Below are positions 42,041 through 50,724 of a DNA stretch of 64,000 nucleotides, in pieces. The position numbers and the translations under genes are program-made. Numbering within the stretch: the first letter of the stretch is position 1; the number at the start of each line of letters is the position of its first letter. The notes beneath the pieces were generated by a model. That model was not told where the DNA came from. It saw nothing but the letters and a program-made list of their open reading frames with translations, and searched no databases. The stretch covers positions 4,208-68,207 of the forward strand of contig CAYQVB010000155.1 in NCBI GenBank assembly GCA_964420925.1, given 5' to 3'. The DNA is from JAJEAD01 sp964420925. GTDB taxonomy: Bacteria > Pseudomonadota > Gammaproteobacteria > HK1.

Positions 42041-43327
42041 TCAGGCCGCTTTCCGGCGCGGCCGGCCGTCGAGCCAGCTCCCCACGATCAGCCGATAGCT
42101 GATCCCGATCTGGCGCAAGGGGTGCAAGGCAAAAGTCGATAGCGGCTCAACCCGGAGCGCCGGGGTGTCACCAAGCACCGCGAGCGCGAGCTGCTTGCCC
42201 ATCATGGTGGCGGTCGCCACTCCGCGCCCGTTGTAGCCGAGTCCGGCGTAGACCCCCGGCGCGAGACCCACGAGCATCGGCAGGTGGGTCTTGGTTATCG
42301 CAGGCCACCCGGCCCAGTGGTACTCCCACTCGACGCCGGAGAGCTCCGGGTAGAGCTGCTCGGCCACCGCCCTGACGTGGGAGTCGTCACCGCTCGTATC
42401 CACGTTGAACAGGTTGCCGTGGCCACCGATCACGAAGCGGCCGTCGCGGTCCAGGCGGTAGTAGACGATGACCCGCCCGCTCTCCGATACCGCATGCCGG
42501 CCGGGCAGGACCTTCGGCAGCACGTTGTGTCCGAGGGGGGCGGTCGCCGCGACAAAGGAGCATACCGGCACCACGCTGCGCCGCAGGCCGGGCCAGAGGT
42601 CGTCGGTGTAGCCGTTGGAGCCGATGAGGACGTGCCGGGCCCTAAGCGTGGCGCCCCCTTCGACCGCCACCCGCCAGTCCTTGCCGAACCGCTCGATCCG
42701 GATCGCCTTCGATGCTCCGTGGATAACGGCCCCCTCCGCAATCGCGGCGTGTGCGAGGCCCCGAGCGTAGGACAGCGGCTGGACGTTCCCGCCGCGCGGG
42801 TCGAAGAGGCCGTGGTCGTAGTGATCGCTCCCGATCAGCTCCCGGATCTCGTTCGCATCGAGAAGACGGGCCTCGACGCCGCGCGCGCTCCATTGCGCCA
42901 CCCAGTCCCGCTCGTACTCCACTCCGGTGTTCCCCCACCCACCCTGCACGTAGCCGGGCCGGAGCGCATCGCAATCGATGCGGTAGCGGTCGATGAGCTC
43001 GAACACGAGATCGCAGGTCTCGTGTCCCATGGCGATGAATCGCTCTCCCCACTCTTTCCCGAGTACTTCGATAACCTCGTCGGGGGTTGCGCGGTTCCCG
43101 CCGGGGTTCACCTGCCCGCCGTTTCGGCCCGAGCAGCCCCAGCCCGGCTCGGCGGCTTCCAGCACCCGGACTGCGCGGCCCTCGCGCGCCAGGTGCAGGG
43201 CGGCCGAGCAACCGGTGTAGCCCGCGCCGACGATGACGGTGTCGCATTCCTCGGCGGAGGTGAGAGGCGGGCACTCGGGGCCGGCTATCGCGGTCCGGGC
43301 CCACAGGCTGGGGGGCATCGAAGTCAT
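42041..43327 (-). CDS. FAD-dependent oxidoreductase (DAO/PuuB-like)
   Basis: A 428-residue FAD-dependent oxidoreductase of the D-amino acid oxidase type. The dinucleotide-binding VIVGAGYTGCSAALHLA segment follows about 30 residues that include PSLWARTA, and the GCSGRNGGQVNPG and GLGYNGRGVATATMMG segments are like those of gamma-glutamylputrescine oxidoreductase (PuuB) and related amine oxidases. It would oxidise an amine to an aldehyde or imine. A polyamine-type importer lies about 1.2 kb away on the same strand, which fits. The ATG at 43327 is chosen because the conserved N-terminus begins there. Confidence 0.85.
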   Translation of the reverse strand: MTSMPPSLWARTAIAGPECPPLTSAEECDTVIVGAGYTGCSAALHLAREGRAVRVLEAAEPGWGCSGRNGGQVNPGGNRATPDEVIEVLGKEWGERFIAMGHETCDLVFELIDRYRIDCDALRPGYVQGGWGNTGVEYERDWVAQWSARGVEARLLDANEIRELIGSDHYDHGLFDPRGGNVQPLSYARGLAHAAIAEGAVIHGASKAIRIERFGKDWRVAVEGGATLRARHVLIGSNGYTDDLWPGLRRSVVPVCSFVAATAPLGHNVLPKVLPGRHAVSESGRVIVYYRLDRDGRFVIGGHGNLFNVDTSGDDSHVRAVAEQLYPELSGVEWEYHWAGWPAITKTHLPMLVGLAPGVYAGLGYNGRGVATATMMGKQLALAVLGDTPALRVEPLSTFALHPLRQIGISYRLIVGSWLDGRPRRKAA

Positions 43328-43436
43328 GTCGTGTCGTCCAGTGCTTTGTTTCTTCGACCGCCCGGACTCCGCCGTGCCGTCTCGGAGGATTGATAGCACA
43401 GGCTCGGAGCGCGAGTCCAAGCACCGCGCATGCGGA

Positions 43437-43588
43437 CAGCAATTCTCGTTTTGGGAGTTGCTCTGGCGTCATTCGCGGCCGCAGTCGTGTTTTCGGATTA
43501 CGTCGAGGTCGGTTTGGCAGGTCAATCGCCGAACCGCCGCCGAATCCGCGGTCTCGGATCACGGCGTGCGCCAAAGTGAGAATTGCTG
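43437..43588. repeat. Segment bounded by an imperfect 18-bp inverted repeat (MITE-like)
   Basis: CAGCAATTCTCGTTTTGG (43437-43454) and CCAAAGTGAGAATTGCTG (43571-43588) are inverted repeats matching at 16 of 18 positions, 116 bases apart. Between them there is no coding sequence I recognise. No target-site duplication is evident. The whole gap from 43328 to 43848 holds no convincing gene. The element could be a decayed miniature transposable element or a large stem-loop. Confidence 0.4.
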
Positions 43589-43848
43589 GCTTGCAGAGGA
43601 AAGAGACGCCGTGACGCGACGGGTTGAGTGACCAGAGCACCCTCGGACCGGCGCCCCACCAGCCCGCCGGCGACACTTTGTCGCGCCGATCGCTGATGCG
43701 AAGCGAGACGTTGGCCTACGCGGCGGCGCTCGGAGATGGCCGATCCTGTGCCCGTGCGATGCGACTTCGGATGCCAGGAGCGCTGTGGTACCGTCTTCAA
43801 GAACCCGGGTCCGCCTGACCCTGACTCCTCTTCGACAGGGGATTGCCA

Positions 43849-44553
43849 GTGAGCCGAACCACCCTCCCTCCGGTCGCGCTTGAGTACCCGAGCGGGGACG
43901 GCAAGCCGATGGCGGAGAACGACGCCCAGCTCATGGCGATTCTCTACGGCATCGACGCCCTGCGGGAGCACTACCGGGACCGAAAGGACGTGTATGTCTC
44001 GGGAGACCTCCTCATGTACTACGAGGAGGGAGACCCGAAGGTGTCCGTCGCGCCCGACGTGTTCGTGGTGTTCGGGGTCGAGGACCGGGTGCGGAGGCAC
44101 TACCTGGTCTGGGAGGAAGGCAAGGGGCCGGACTTCGTCCTGGAGGTGGCCTCCAAAAGCACGTGGCGTGAAGACCTGGGACCCAAGCGCAAGGTGTACG
44201 CGCGCCTCGGGGTCAAGGAGTACTGGCTCTACGACCCCACGGGGGAGCACATCACTCCGGTGCTCCAGGGCATCCGGCTGGCCGGGAGCGCTTACGTGCG
44301 CCAACTGGCGGTGACCTCGCCGGACGGTGCGCTGATGCTGCACAGCGAGACGCTGGGGCTCGAGCTGCACGCGAAGGATGGAGAGATGCGCTTCCGGGAC
44401 CCGGCGACCGGGCGGATCCTCCTCAGCTATCAGGAAGAAGCCGCCGCTCGCCGGACGGCGGAATCACGTGCCGAGCAGGAATCCATTGCCCGGCGTGCGG
44501 CCGAAGCGCGCGTCGCGGAGCTGGAAGCGCTCCTGCGCGAGCGCAACGGCTGA
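43849..44553 (+). CDS. Uma2 family (DUF820) putative endonuclease
   Basis: A 234-residue Uma2-family protein, a PD-(D/E)xK nuclease fold of unknown role. The core includes SVAPDVFVVFG, DFVLEVASKST and KVYARLGVKEYWLYDP, which together give the D...E-x-(A/S)-K-type active site. After about 185 residues the C-terminus becomes a charged helix rich in alanine, glutamate and arginine, likely a coiled coil. The GTG start has AGGGG 8 bases upstream. A second, differently extended Uma2 gene is at 54720-55781. Confidence 0.82.
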   Translation: MSRTTLPPVALEYPSGDGKPMAENDAQLMAILYGIDALREHYRDRKDVYVSGDLLMYYEEGDPKVSVAPDVFVVFGVEDRVRRHYLVWEEGKGPDFVLEVASKSTWREDLGPKRKVYARLGVKEYWLYDPTGEHITPVLQGIRLAGSAYVRQLAVTSPDGALMLHSETLGLELHAKDGEMRFRDPATGRILLSYQEEAAARRTAESRAEQESIARRAAEARVAELEALLRERNG

Positions 44554-44636
44554 GCTGCCGCCACCGGCCGCCTCGGTGCGGCGGACACCGGCGTCGCGCG
44601 ACCGCTTGTACGGAGAGTCTCCCAACTCGTTGTTTT

Positions 44637-44671
44637 AGGTGGATTCCCGCATATCAAGGGAATGACGGGAA
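44637..44671. repeat. REP-like element sharing a core with the 28.4-kb palindrome
   Basis: The sequence GGTGGATTCCCGC (44638-44650) is identical to part of the palindrome at 28419-28458, and ATTCCC (44643-44648) pairs with GGGAAT (44658-44663), followed by GACGGGAAC. The right arm differs from the first copy. It is intergenic, between the Uma2 gene and the SDR gene. Confidence 0.4.
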
Positions 44672-44762
44672 CAGAGGACTCGAACGCGCGTGTTGCCTCG
44701 ATGTTCCTTCCGTGACAGCGGGAACAGGTCCCCTGGCCTCGGCAGGCCGCGCCGCATCCGGC

Positions 44763-45539
44763 TCAGAAGGTCGCGGTCACGCCGCCGTCGACGGCGAGAA
44801 TCTGACCGGTGACGTACGCGGCGTCCGGCGACACGAGAAAGGCCGCGGGGCCGGCGAGGTCCTCCGGTTCGCCGGCCCGGCCGAGCGGGATCTTGCGATA
44901 GCCGAGATACACCGTCTTGAAGTACTCGGTCTCGTGCTCGTGGCTGCCGTCGGGGGCGCGGGCCATGCGGGTGTCGATGAATCCCGGAGCGATGGCGTTC
45001 ACGGTGATGCCCTTGGGCGCGAGGTCGCAGGCGAGCGCGCGCACCATGTTCACGATCCCTCCCTTCGCGCTGCTGTAGGGGACCGAGTCGGGAGAGCCGA
45101 CGAGGCCCATGATGCTCGCGGTCATCAGGATTCGCCCACCGGTGCGCTCCATGAGCGGAATGGCGGCCAGGGTGCACACGAGCGCCCCGTCGAGGTTGAC
45201 GCGCGTCACCTCTCGGAAGCGCTCGATCGTGAGACCTCCAATGGGGCTCGAGTCGAGGATCGCGGCGTTGTTGACGAGCACGTCGAGGCGGCAGTGGCGG
45301 TCGTCAAGCTCGCCGACGAGGCGCCGGCAGGCCGCCTCGTCCCTGATGTCGAGTTCGGCCGGGATGGCGCGTGCCGCACTCGGGGCCGGCAGACGTTGCG
45401 TGGCGCGCTCCACTTCTTCTCCGTCGATGTCGGCAAGGACGACGCTCGCGCCTTCGTCCAGCAGGCGTGCGGCGATCGCGAGCCCGATACCCCGCGCGGC
45501 CCCGGTGACGAGTGCCACCTGTCCCTCGAATCGTTTCAT
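44763..45539 (-). CDS. Short-chain dehydrogenase/reductase at the end of the polyamine-type ABC operon
   Basis: A 258-residue SDR with TGAARGIG (12-19), NNAA, an active site around SSAKGG, and the classic C-terminal DGGVTATF. Its ATG overlaps the stop of the upstream permease (ATGA), so it is translated together with the importer. It probably oxidises or reduces the imported compound or its first product. The active-site serine region reads MTASIMG and the tyrosine is in PYSSAK. Confidence 0.87.
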   Translation of the reverse strand: MKRFEGQVALVTGAARGIGLAIAARLLDEGASVVLADIDGEEVERATQRLPAPSAARAIPAELDIRDEAACRRLVGELDDRHCRLDVLVNNAAILDSSPIGGLTIERFREVTRVNLDGALVCTLAAIPLMERTGGRILMTASIMGLVGSPDSVPYSSAKGGIVNMVRALACDLAPKGITVNAIAPGFIDTRMARAPDGSHEHETEYFKTVYLGYRKIPLGRAGEPEDLAGPAAFLVSPDAAYVTGQILAVDGGVTATF

Positions 45540-46366
45540 CGTGCGCTTTCGCTCCGTGGGTAGGCGCCGCCTCCGCCGGGGCCGGCGCTTCGCCGCCACG
45601 CGAAGGCGACGGTGACGGTCAGAATGATCGAGAAGCCGAGGATCAGGGTGACGAGCGCGTTGATCGCCGGCGTGAACCCGACCCTCATCATCGCATAGAG
45701 GCGCACCGGCAGCGTCGAGTCCGTGCCCGCGAGAAACAGGGTGATCATGGTCTCGTCGAAGGAGAGGGCGAACGCCAGGAGACCGCCGGTGAGGAGCGGC
45801 ATGCGCAGGTTCGGCAGGATAATGAAGCGAAAGGTCTGAATGCGGCTCGCGCCGAGATCCTGGGCCGCCTCGACGAGATTGCGGCTGAGCGCGTTCAGCC
45901 TCGTCAGCACGATGCGGTAGATGATCGCCGAGACGAAGAGCGCGTGTCCCACGGTGATGGTGATGATGCCCCGGCCGACGCCTGCTTCCCGGAAGTAGAT
46001 GAGGAGCGAAAGGCCGGTGATGATGGGCGGGAGCAGAAAGGGCAGAAAAATGACGTATTCGAGCGCTCTGGCCGAGCGAGTATCCGGCCGGGACTTCACC
46101 AGGAGCGCGGCGGAGGTGGCGAAGACCGCCGCGGCCGAGACCGCCAGGGTGCCGACGAGCAGGGAGTTCCACAGTGCGCTCCCCAGCGCATCGTTCTCGA
46201 AGAGCTTTGCATACCACGACAGCGAGAAGGTGTCCCAGTTCACCTTGCCCCGCCGCATCGAGAAGAAGGACAGCAGGAACACCAGCAGGATCGGCAGGTA
46301 GAGCGACACGTACACGAACACCGCCACCGCCGCGAGGGAAATGTCGAGCAGACGGTTGCGCTTCAT
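45536..46366 (-). CDS. ABC transporter permease, PotC-like
   Basis: A 276-residue inner-membrane permease of the spermidine/putrescine (PotC) family with about six membrane segments and the EAA loop (EAAQDLGASRIQTFRFIILPNL). The start overlaps the previous permease by 4 bases and the stop overlaps the SDR gene by 4 bases. It pairs with the PotB-like permease to form the channel. The substrate could be a polyamine, an opine, a betaine or another small organic molecule. Confidence 0.88.
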   Translation of the reverse strand: MKRNRLLDISLAAVAVFVYVSLYLPILLVFLLSFFSMRRGKVNWDTFSLSWYAKLFENDALGSALWNSLLVGTLAVSAAAVFATSAALLVKSRPDTRSARALEYVIFLPFLLPPIITGLSLLIYFREAGVGRGIITITVGHALFVSAIIYRIVLTRLNALSRNLVEAAQDLGASRIQTFRFIILPNLRMPLLTGGLLAFALSFDETMITLFLAGTDSTLPVRLYAMMRVGFTPAINALVTLILGFSIILTVTVAFAWRRSAGPGGGGAYPRSESAR

Positions 46367-47217
46367 TGCTGCCAGCGCGGATTAGCGAGACGCCGGGCGG
46401 CGTAGATGACCGCAAGGGCAACCGCCATCAGCAGGACCGAGAGCGCGGCGCCCAAAGGCCAGTTGAATGCGAGCCCGAACTGGCTGAACACCAGCCTCCC
46501 GTACGTGAATCCCTGGATGCCGCCGACCAGCTCCGGCGCGAGGAAATCCCCGGACGCGAGCACGAAGGTGAACATCGCACCGACGATCGCGCCCGGCAGG
46601 CTGAGCGGCAGGATCACCCAGCGAAAGGTCTGGATTTCGCTTGCGCCGAGATCGGCGGCCGCATGCAGGGCCGAGGCGGAAATGCGTTCGAGCGCGACGT
46701 AGATCGGCAGCACCATGAAGGGCAGGAGCACCACCGAGAGGGTGATCCGCACCGCGGTCAGACTGAAGAGCAGCGCGGTCACCGGCTCATCGACGATGCC
46801 CAGCGCAAGCAGCGCGCTGTTGAGGAGGCCGTTCGTGCCGAGCACCCCGCGCATCGCGTAGATCTTGATGATGTAGCTCATCAGGAGCGGAATCGCGAGG
46901 GCGACGACGAGAAGGTTCCGCCATGCGGGCGGGCGGCGCCAGATGAAGTACGCGGTGGCATAGCCGAGCACGAAGTTGAGCGCGGATACCTCCAGCGCCA
47001 TCCGCATCGTTCGAAAGAAGGTGATGCGGTAGGACGAGTTGGAAAGGAGGTTCTGGAAGTTGTCGAGCGTCGGCCGGTACACGATGTTGTTGTCCACGAC
47101 CGGAAGAAACCCGTAGGCGAGGAAGCTCGCGAGCGGGATCAGGATGAAGAGGAAGCAGACGCCCCAGAGCGCGAAGGCCGCCGATGCGCCCACCGGCGGG
47201 CGCCCCGGGAAGGTCAC
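46363..47217 (-). CDS. ABC transporter permease, PotB-like
   Basis: A 284-residue permease of the PotB family with about six membrane segments; the N-terminal membrane helix (SAAFALWGVCFLFILIP) and the EAA-type loop (ADLGASEIQTFRWVILPLSL) are clear. I take the GTG at 47217, which overlaps the ATPase stop codon by 4 bases; the open frame continues upstream but is non-coding there. It forms the channel with the PotC-like partner. Confidence 0.86.
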   Translation of the reverse strand: MTFPGRPPVGASAAFALWGVCFLFILIPLASFLAYGFLPVVDNNIVYRPTLDNFQNLLSNSSYRITFFRTMRMALEVSALNFVLGYATAYFIWRRPPAWRNLLVVALAIPLLMSYIIKIYAMRGVLGTNGLLNSALLALGIVDEPVTALLFSLTAVRITLSVVLLPFMVLPIYVALERISASALHAAADLGASEIQTFRWVILPLSLPGAIVGAMFTFVLASGDFLAPELVGGIQGFTYGRLVFSQFGLAFNWPLGAALSVLLMAVALAVIYAARRLANPRWQQ

Positions 47218-48338
47218 CGCTGCGCTCCGGTGACCAGGGCGCACTCGGAGGGCTCGAAGCCGACCTGCACGCGGGAGCCGATCGCCGGCGGCCGGGCGGC
47301 CGGGTCGCTGCGGGCCTTCATGGTGAGGGCCTGCGACGCCCGCGGGTGTTTCAACTCGGTGATCGTCTCCGATCCCACGAAGGAGACCGACGCCACCTCG
47401 CATTCGATCCGGTTGGGGTGGTCGCCGGCAACCGGAATGAAGGCCTCCGGGCGGACCGCGAGCGCGAGCCCCTCTCGATGCTCGGGCGGAGAGCCGCGTA
47501 CCTGCATGGTGCCGCAGGGGGTCGAAACGGTGGTGACATCGTCCCGGACGCGCTCGATCCGGCACGGCTCGAGGATGTTGCTCGCTCCGAAGAAGGCGGC
47601 GACGAAGCGGCTGCGCGGCCGGTAGTAGAGATCCCGCGGCGTGCCGATCTGTTCGATGCTTCCCGTGCGCATCACGCAGATCCGGTCCGACATGGTGATC
47701 GCTTCGGACTGGTCGTGGGTGACGAATAGGAAGGTGATCCCGCTTTGCCGCTGGACCGACTTCAGGAACTTCTGCATCTGCCGGCGCAGCGCGGCGTCCA
47801 GGGCCGCGAGCGGCTCGTCGAGCAGGATGAGGCGCGGTTCGCAGATCATGGCGCGCGCCAGCGCGGTGCGCTGCTGCTGCCCGCCGCTGAGTTGGGCCGG
47901 GAAGCGTCCCCCGAGGGCTTCCAGCTCCACGATCGCCAGGGCAGCGTCGACGCGCGCTTCGAGCTCGGCGCGCGCCGTGCCCCGCACCCGCAGGCCGAAC
48001 GCGACATTCTGCCGCACGCTCATGTGGGGGAAGAGCGCGTAGTCCTGGAACACCGTGTTGAAGGGGCGGCGATTGATCGGGAGATCCGCGATGTCCCGTC
48101 CGTCGAACTCGATCCGCCCGGCGGTGGGCGGCTGAAACCCCGCGATGGCCCGCAGGAGCGTGGTCTTGCCGGATCCGGACGGGCCCAGGATCGTGAGGAA
48201 CTCCCCGTTCAGAACGTCGAGGTCGAGGGGACGGATGGCTTCGAAATCGCGAAACCTGACCCCGAGCCCGCGGATTCTGAGTAGCGGCGCCTTGCCGTCC
48301 GCCGGCGCCCCCGCAGGGTCGGCCTCAGGGTCGCCCAT
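47214..48338 (-). CDS. ABC transporter ATP-binding protein, PotA-like
   Basis: A 374-residue ABC ATPase of the polyamine/iron (PotA) type: Walker A GPSGSGKTT, Q-loop VFQDYALFPHM, signature LSGGQQQR, Walker B LILLDEPLAALD, and switch histidine FVTHDQSE. A C-terminal TOBE domain follows (from about 275). The ATG at 48338 begins just before the domain; another in-frame ATG at 48353 is possible. It comes after the binding-protein gene in the operon and overlaps the PotB-like gene by 4 bases. Confidence 0.89.
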   Translation of the reverse strand: MGDPEADPAGAPADGKAPLLRIRGLGVRFRDFEAIRPLDLDVLNGEFLTILGPSGSGKTTLLRAIAGFQPPTAGRIEFDGRDIADLPINRRPFNTVFQDYALFPHMSVRQNVAFGLRVRGTARAELEARVDAALAIVELEALGGRFPAQLSGGQQQRTALARAMICEPRLILLDEPLAALDAALRRQMQKFLKSVQRQSGITFLFVTHDQSEAITMSDRICVMRTGSIEQIGTPRDLYYRPRSRFVAAFFGASNILEPCRIERVRDDVTTVSTPCGTMQVRGSPPEHREGLALAVRPEAFIPVAGDHPNRIECEVASVSFVGSETITELKHPRASQALTMKARSDPAARPPAIGSRVQVGFEPSECALVTGAQR

Positions 48339-48428
48339 ACGCGCTAACCGCATCCCGGTTGATGTCCACCCCGAGCCCCGGCCCGGTGGTTCGAACTGAA
48401 GCGGCCGAGGAGTCGCGAGGCAGGGAAG

Positions 48429-48457
48429 GGCAGGGCATCCTTCCCGGATGCCCTGCC
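48429..48457 (-). promoter_or_regulatory. 12-bp stem-loop between binding-protein and ATPase genes
   Basis: GGCAGGGCATCC (48429-48440) and GGATGCCCTGCC (48446-48457) pair perfectly around a 5-base loop. There is no T-run on the minus strand, so it is probably an mRNA-stabilising or processing hairpin that favours the binding-protein message, as often found in ABC operons. Confidence 0.55.
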
Positions 48458-48467
48458 GTCTCACCGC

Positions 48468-49472
48468 CTACTGCGCGGCCTTCACCTCGTTCCAGACCTG
48501 CACCCGGCGGTCGAAGTTCTCGACCGGGCGCAGCCACACGAGCTTGTCGGCGTAGTCGAGGCCGGGACTCTCGTCGGTCGTGTTTCCATACCCGTTCTTC
48601 TCGGTCATGGTCGGACCGGTGTGCCCGTTCAGGTAGTGGTTGACCCACTGGTGGGCGCACTCGGAGTCCTGCACGCCCTTGGAGAGCGCCCACGTGTCGA
48701 GCCAGCCAATGCCCCCTTCCTTCGGGATCGAGTACACCACGTCATAGCCGCGATTCGCGAGCTCGACCGTCTGGAACTCGCCCATCGAGAACATGAGCGT
48801 CGCCTCGCTCGAATCCCACATGTTCACGCCTTCCTCGAATCCGGCGTAGTAGCTGATGAGGTACTGCTTCTGCTCGATCAACTTCTGCTTGACGGCATCG
48901 AAGTCGGCATCGCTCAGATTGAAGGGCTCGTCGAGCCCGAGGATGATTGCCGCGTTGGTCACGTTGTTGTTGGCGTCGTCGAGCGCGAGCACGCGTCCCG
49001 CGTTCTCGGGACTCCAGAGCGCTTCCCAGCTATCCACTCCGTCCGGGAAGGCTTCCTTGTCGTAGATCAGCCCCAGCGAGCCCCACGCGATCGGAACCCC
49101 GTAGGTCTCGCCGCCGCTCATCACCTCCGCGACCGCGCTGAAGGAGGGAAGGAGATTGGCGGTGTTGGGGATCTTCGACATGTCGAAGGGGATGATCAGG
49201 CCCTGGTCCAGGTAGCGCTGGATGATCGAGGTGTCTATCGAGATCAGGTCGTAATCGGCGCCATCGCTGCCCACCATCTTGGCGAACATCTCGTCGACCG
49301 ATCCGGTGTAGGCGACGCTGACCTCGCAACCGGTCTCGGCGGTGAAGGGTTCGACCCATTCGGGTTCGGAGTAGCCCTCGAAGCTGAAGAGTCGAACCTC
49401 CTGCGCGGCCACTTCGGCTCCGGCGAGCAGGAACACCGCGGCTCCCAGTTTCCATTCAAGCGATCGGAACAT
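48468..49472 (-). CDS. Spermidine/putrescine-type ABC transporter substrate-binding protein
   Basis: A 334-residue periplasmic binding protein of the PotD/PotF type. It has a signal peptide (about 1-23, ending EVAAQE), then VRLFSFEGYSEPEW, and typical segments such as YDLISIDTS, PIAWGSLGLIYD and WVNHYLN. The ATG has GAGGAG 7 bases upstream. It is the first clear gene of the minus-strand operon (binding protein, ATPase, two permeases, SDR). The ligand is probably a polyamine or another cationic small molecule. Confidence 0.88.
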   Translation of the reverse strand: MFRSLEWKLGAAVFLLAGAEVAAQEVRLFSFEGYSEPEWVEPFTAETGCEVSVAYTGSVDEMFAKMVGSDGADYDLISIDTSIIQRYLDQGLIIPFDMSKIPNTANLLPSFSAVAEVMSGGETYGVPIAWGSLGLIYDKEAFPDGVDSWEALWSPENAGRVLALDDANNNVTNAAIILGLDEPFNLSDADFDAVKQKLIEQKQYLISYYAGFEEGVNMWDSSEATLMFSMGEFQTVELANRGYDVVYSIPKEGGIGWLDTWALSKGVQDSECAHQWVNHYLNGHTGPTMTEKNGYGNTTDESPGLDYADKLVWLRPVENFDRRVQVWNEVKAAQ

Positions 49473-49483
49473 CGTTTATCTCC

Positions 49484-49714
49484 TCATTCACGGTTATCGC
49501 GTCGTTCAGCGGCTGGCCCCGCACGCGAATACCGGCCGGTGACGTGTTCGCGCAGCATCGGTACGGGGTCCGCCATCTCGCCCCCGGCGAGAAAGCGGCG
49601 GAAATCCTCGTGTTGCGCGCCGACGGCGTCAAGATCCGCATCGATGACCTCGCCGCCAACCGGACGCCTTCGAATCGGGGTGATCGGAGCCGGCCCCTTG
49701 CCCGTGCGCTGCAT
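49484..49714 (-). CDS. Possible small protein upstream of the binding-protein gene
   Basis: A 76-residue open frame with a strong GC bias at third positions, acidic in the middle (VIDADLDAVGAQHEDF) and arginine-rich at the end. It lies 11 bases before the binding-protein gene on the same strand. I recognise no family, and there is no clear ribosome-binding site. It could be a small operon gene, the end of a truncated gene, or chance in GC-rich DNA. Otherwise the 307-base divergent gap contains only promoters. Confidence 0.3.
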   Translation of the reverse strand: MQRTGKGPAPITPIRRRPVGGEVIDADLDAVGAQHEDFRRFLAGGEMADPVPMLREHVTGRYSRAGPAAERRDNRE

Positions 49715-49779
49715 GCCGTCAGGGTATTGGCCCGTATACGATGTGTAAAGCGCGGTGCGTGCCCCCGAGGAGAGTGACG

Positions 49780-50661
49780 ATGGCGTTCGAGATCCGTGAT
49801 CGGAACCCGGCCGGAGCCTGGTTGGGCGAAGGGCCCTTGTGGCTTCCGGGCCGCCGGGCATTCCTGTGGCTCGACATGCCCCGACGCACGGTGCACCGCT
49901 TCGATCCCCGGCATGGCGAAGATCGGGTGCTCGCGGACGGGTTCGACGAGAAGCTCGCCTGCCTCGTCCGCTCGCGCGACGGATTCGCGCTGCTGGTGGG
50001 CGCAACGGGGTTCTACCGCCTCGACCCGGAGAACGGCTCCACGACCCGGCTCGCACCACCGCTGGTCCCGGATGAGGGCACGGAGTTCAACGACGGCAAG
50101 GTCGCGCCGGACGGAGCCCTCTGGCTCGGCGTTTCGGACGTGGAGGAGACCGAGCCGACCGGATCGCTCCACCGGATCGGGGCATCCGGCGTGGAGTGCG
50201 TCGACCGCGGATTCGTCATCGCGAATGGGCCGGCCTTCTCCCCCGACGGCAGGGTGGCGTACTTCGCCGACTCCGTGGGCCGGAGAATCCTGCGCTACGC
50301 GCTCGATGCCGAGGGAAGGCCGGGCGGGCGGGAACTGTTCGCGGAGATCCCGGAAGAGGCGGGTTTTCCCGACGGAATGACGACGGACTGCGCGGGAAGG
50401 CTCTACAGCGCCCATTGGCAGGGCAGCCGGATCACGGTGTACGAAGCGGGGGGCGAGGTGGCGGAGACCATTGCGCTGCCCGCGAGCAACGTCACCTCCT
50501 GCGCCTTCGGCGGCGAGGACTTCTCGCTGCTCTTCGCGACCAGCGCGGCCCTGGAGGACAGCGCCGGGCCGCAATCGCCGCACGGCGACGTTTTCGTGCT
50601 GTCCGGCGTGGCGAAAGGACTGCCCGAACCCGAACTCGATCCGGTGCTTCTCGGCAAATAG
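49780..50661 (+). CDS. SMP-30/gluconolactonase family protein
   Basis: A 293-residue six-bladed beta-propeller of the SMP-30/gluconolactonase family. The calcium/metal-binding glutamate is in LGEGPLW (about residue 18), and EFNDGKVAPDGALWLG, IANGPAFSPDG and FPDGMTTD supply the other expected ligands. It hydrolyses a sugar lactone to the aldonic acid. GAGGAG lies 5 bases before the ATG. The lactone could come from the polyol dehydrogenases encoded next to it on the other strand. Confidence 0.86.
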   Translation: MAFEIRDRNPAGAWLGEGPLWLPGRRAFLWLDMPRRTVHRFDPRHGEDRVLADGFDEKLACLVRSRDGFALLVGATGFYRLDPENGSTTRLAPPLVPDEGTEFNDGKVAPDGALWLGVSDVEETEPTGSLHRIGASGVECVDRGFVIANGPAFSPDGRVAYFADSVGRRILRYALDAEGRPGGRELFAEIPEEAGFPDGMTTDCAGRLYSAHWQGSRITVYEAGGEVAETIALPASNVTSCAFGGEDFSLLFATSAALEDSAGPQSPHGDVFVLSGVAKGLPEPELDPVLLGK

Positions 50662-50724
50662 CCACGCGCCCGTGACCCACATCCCTGCGCTGCTCCGCCG
50701 CGGCGGGAGGGGTGGAAAGGGCGT

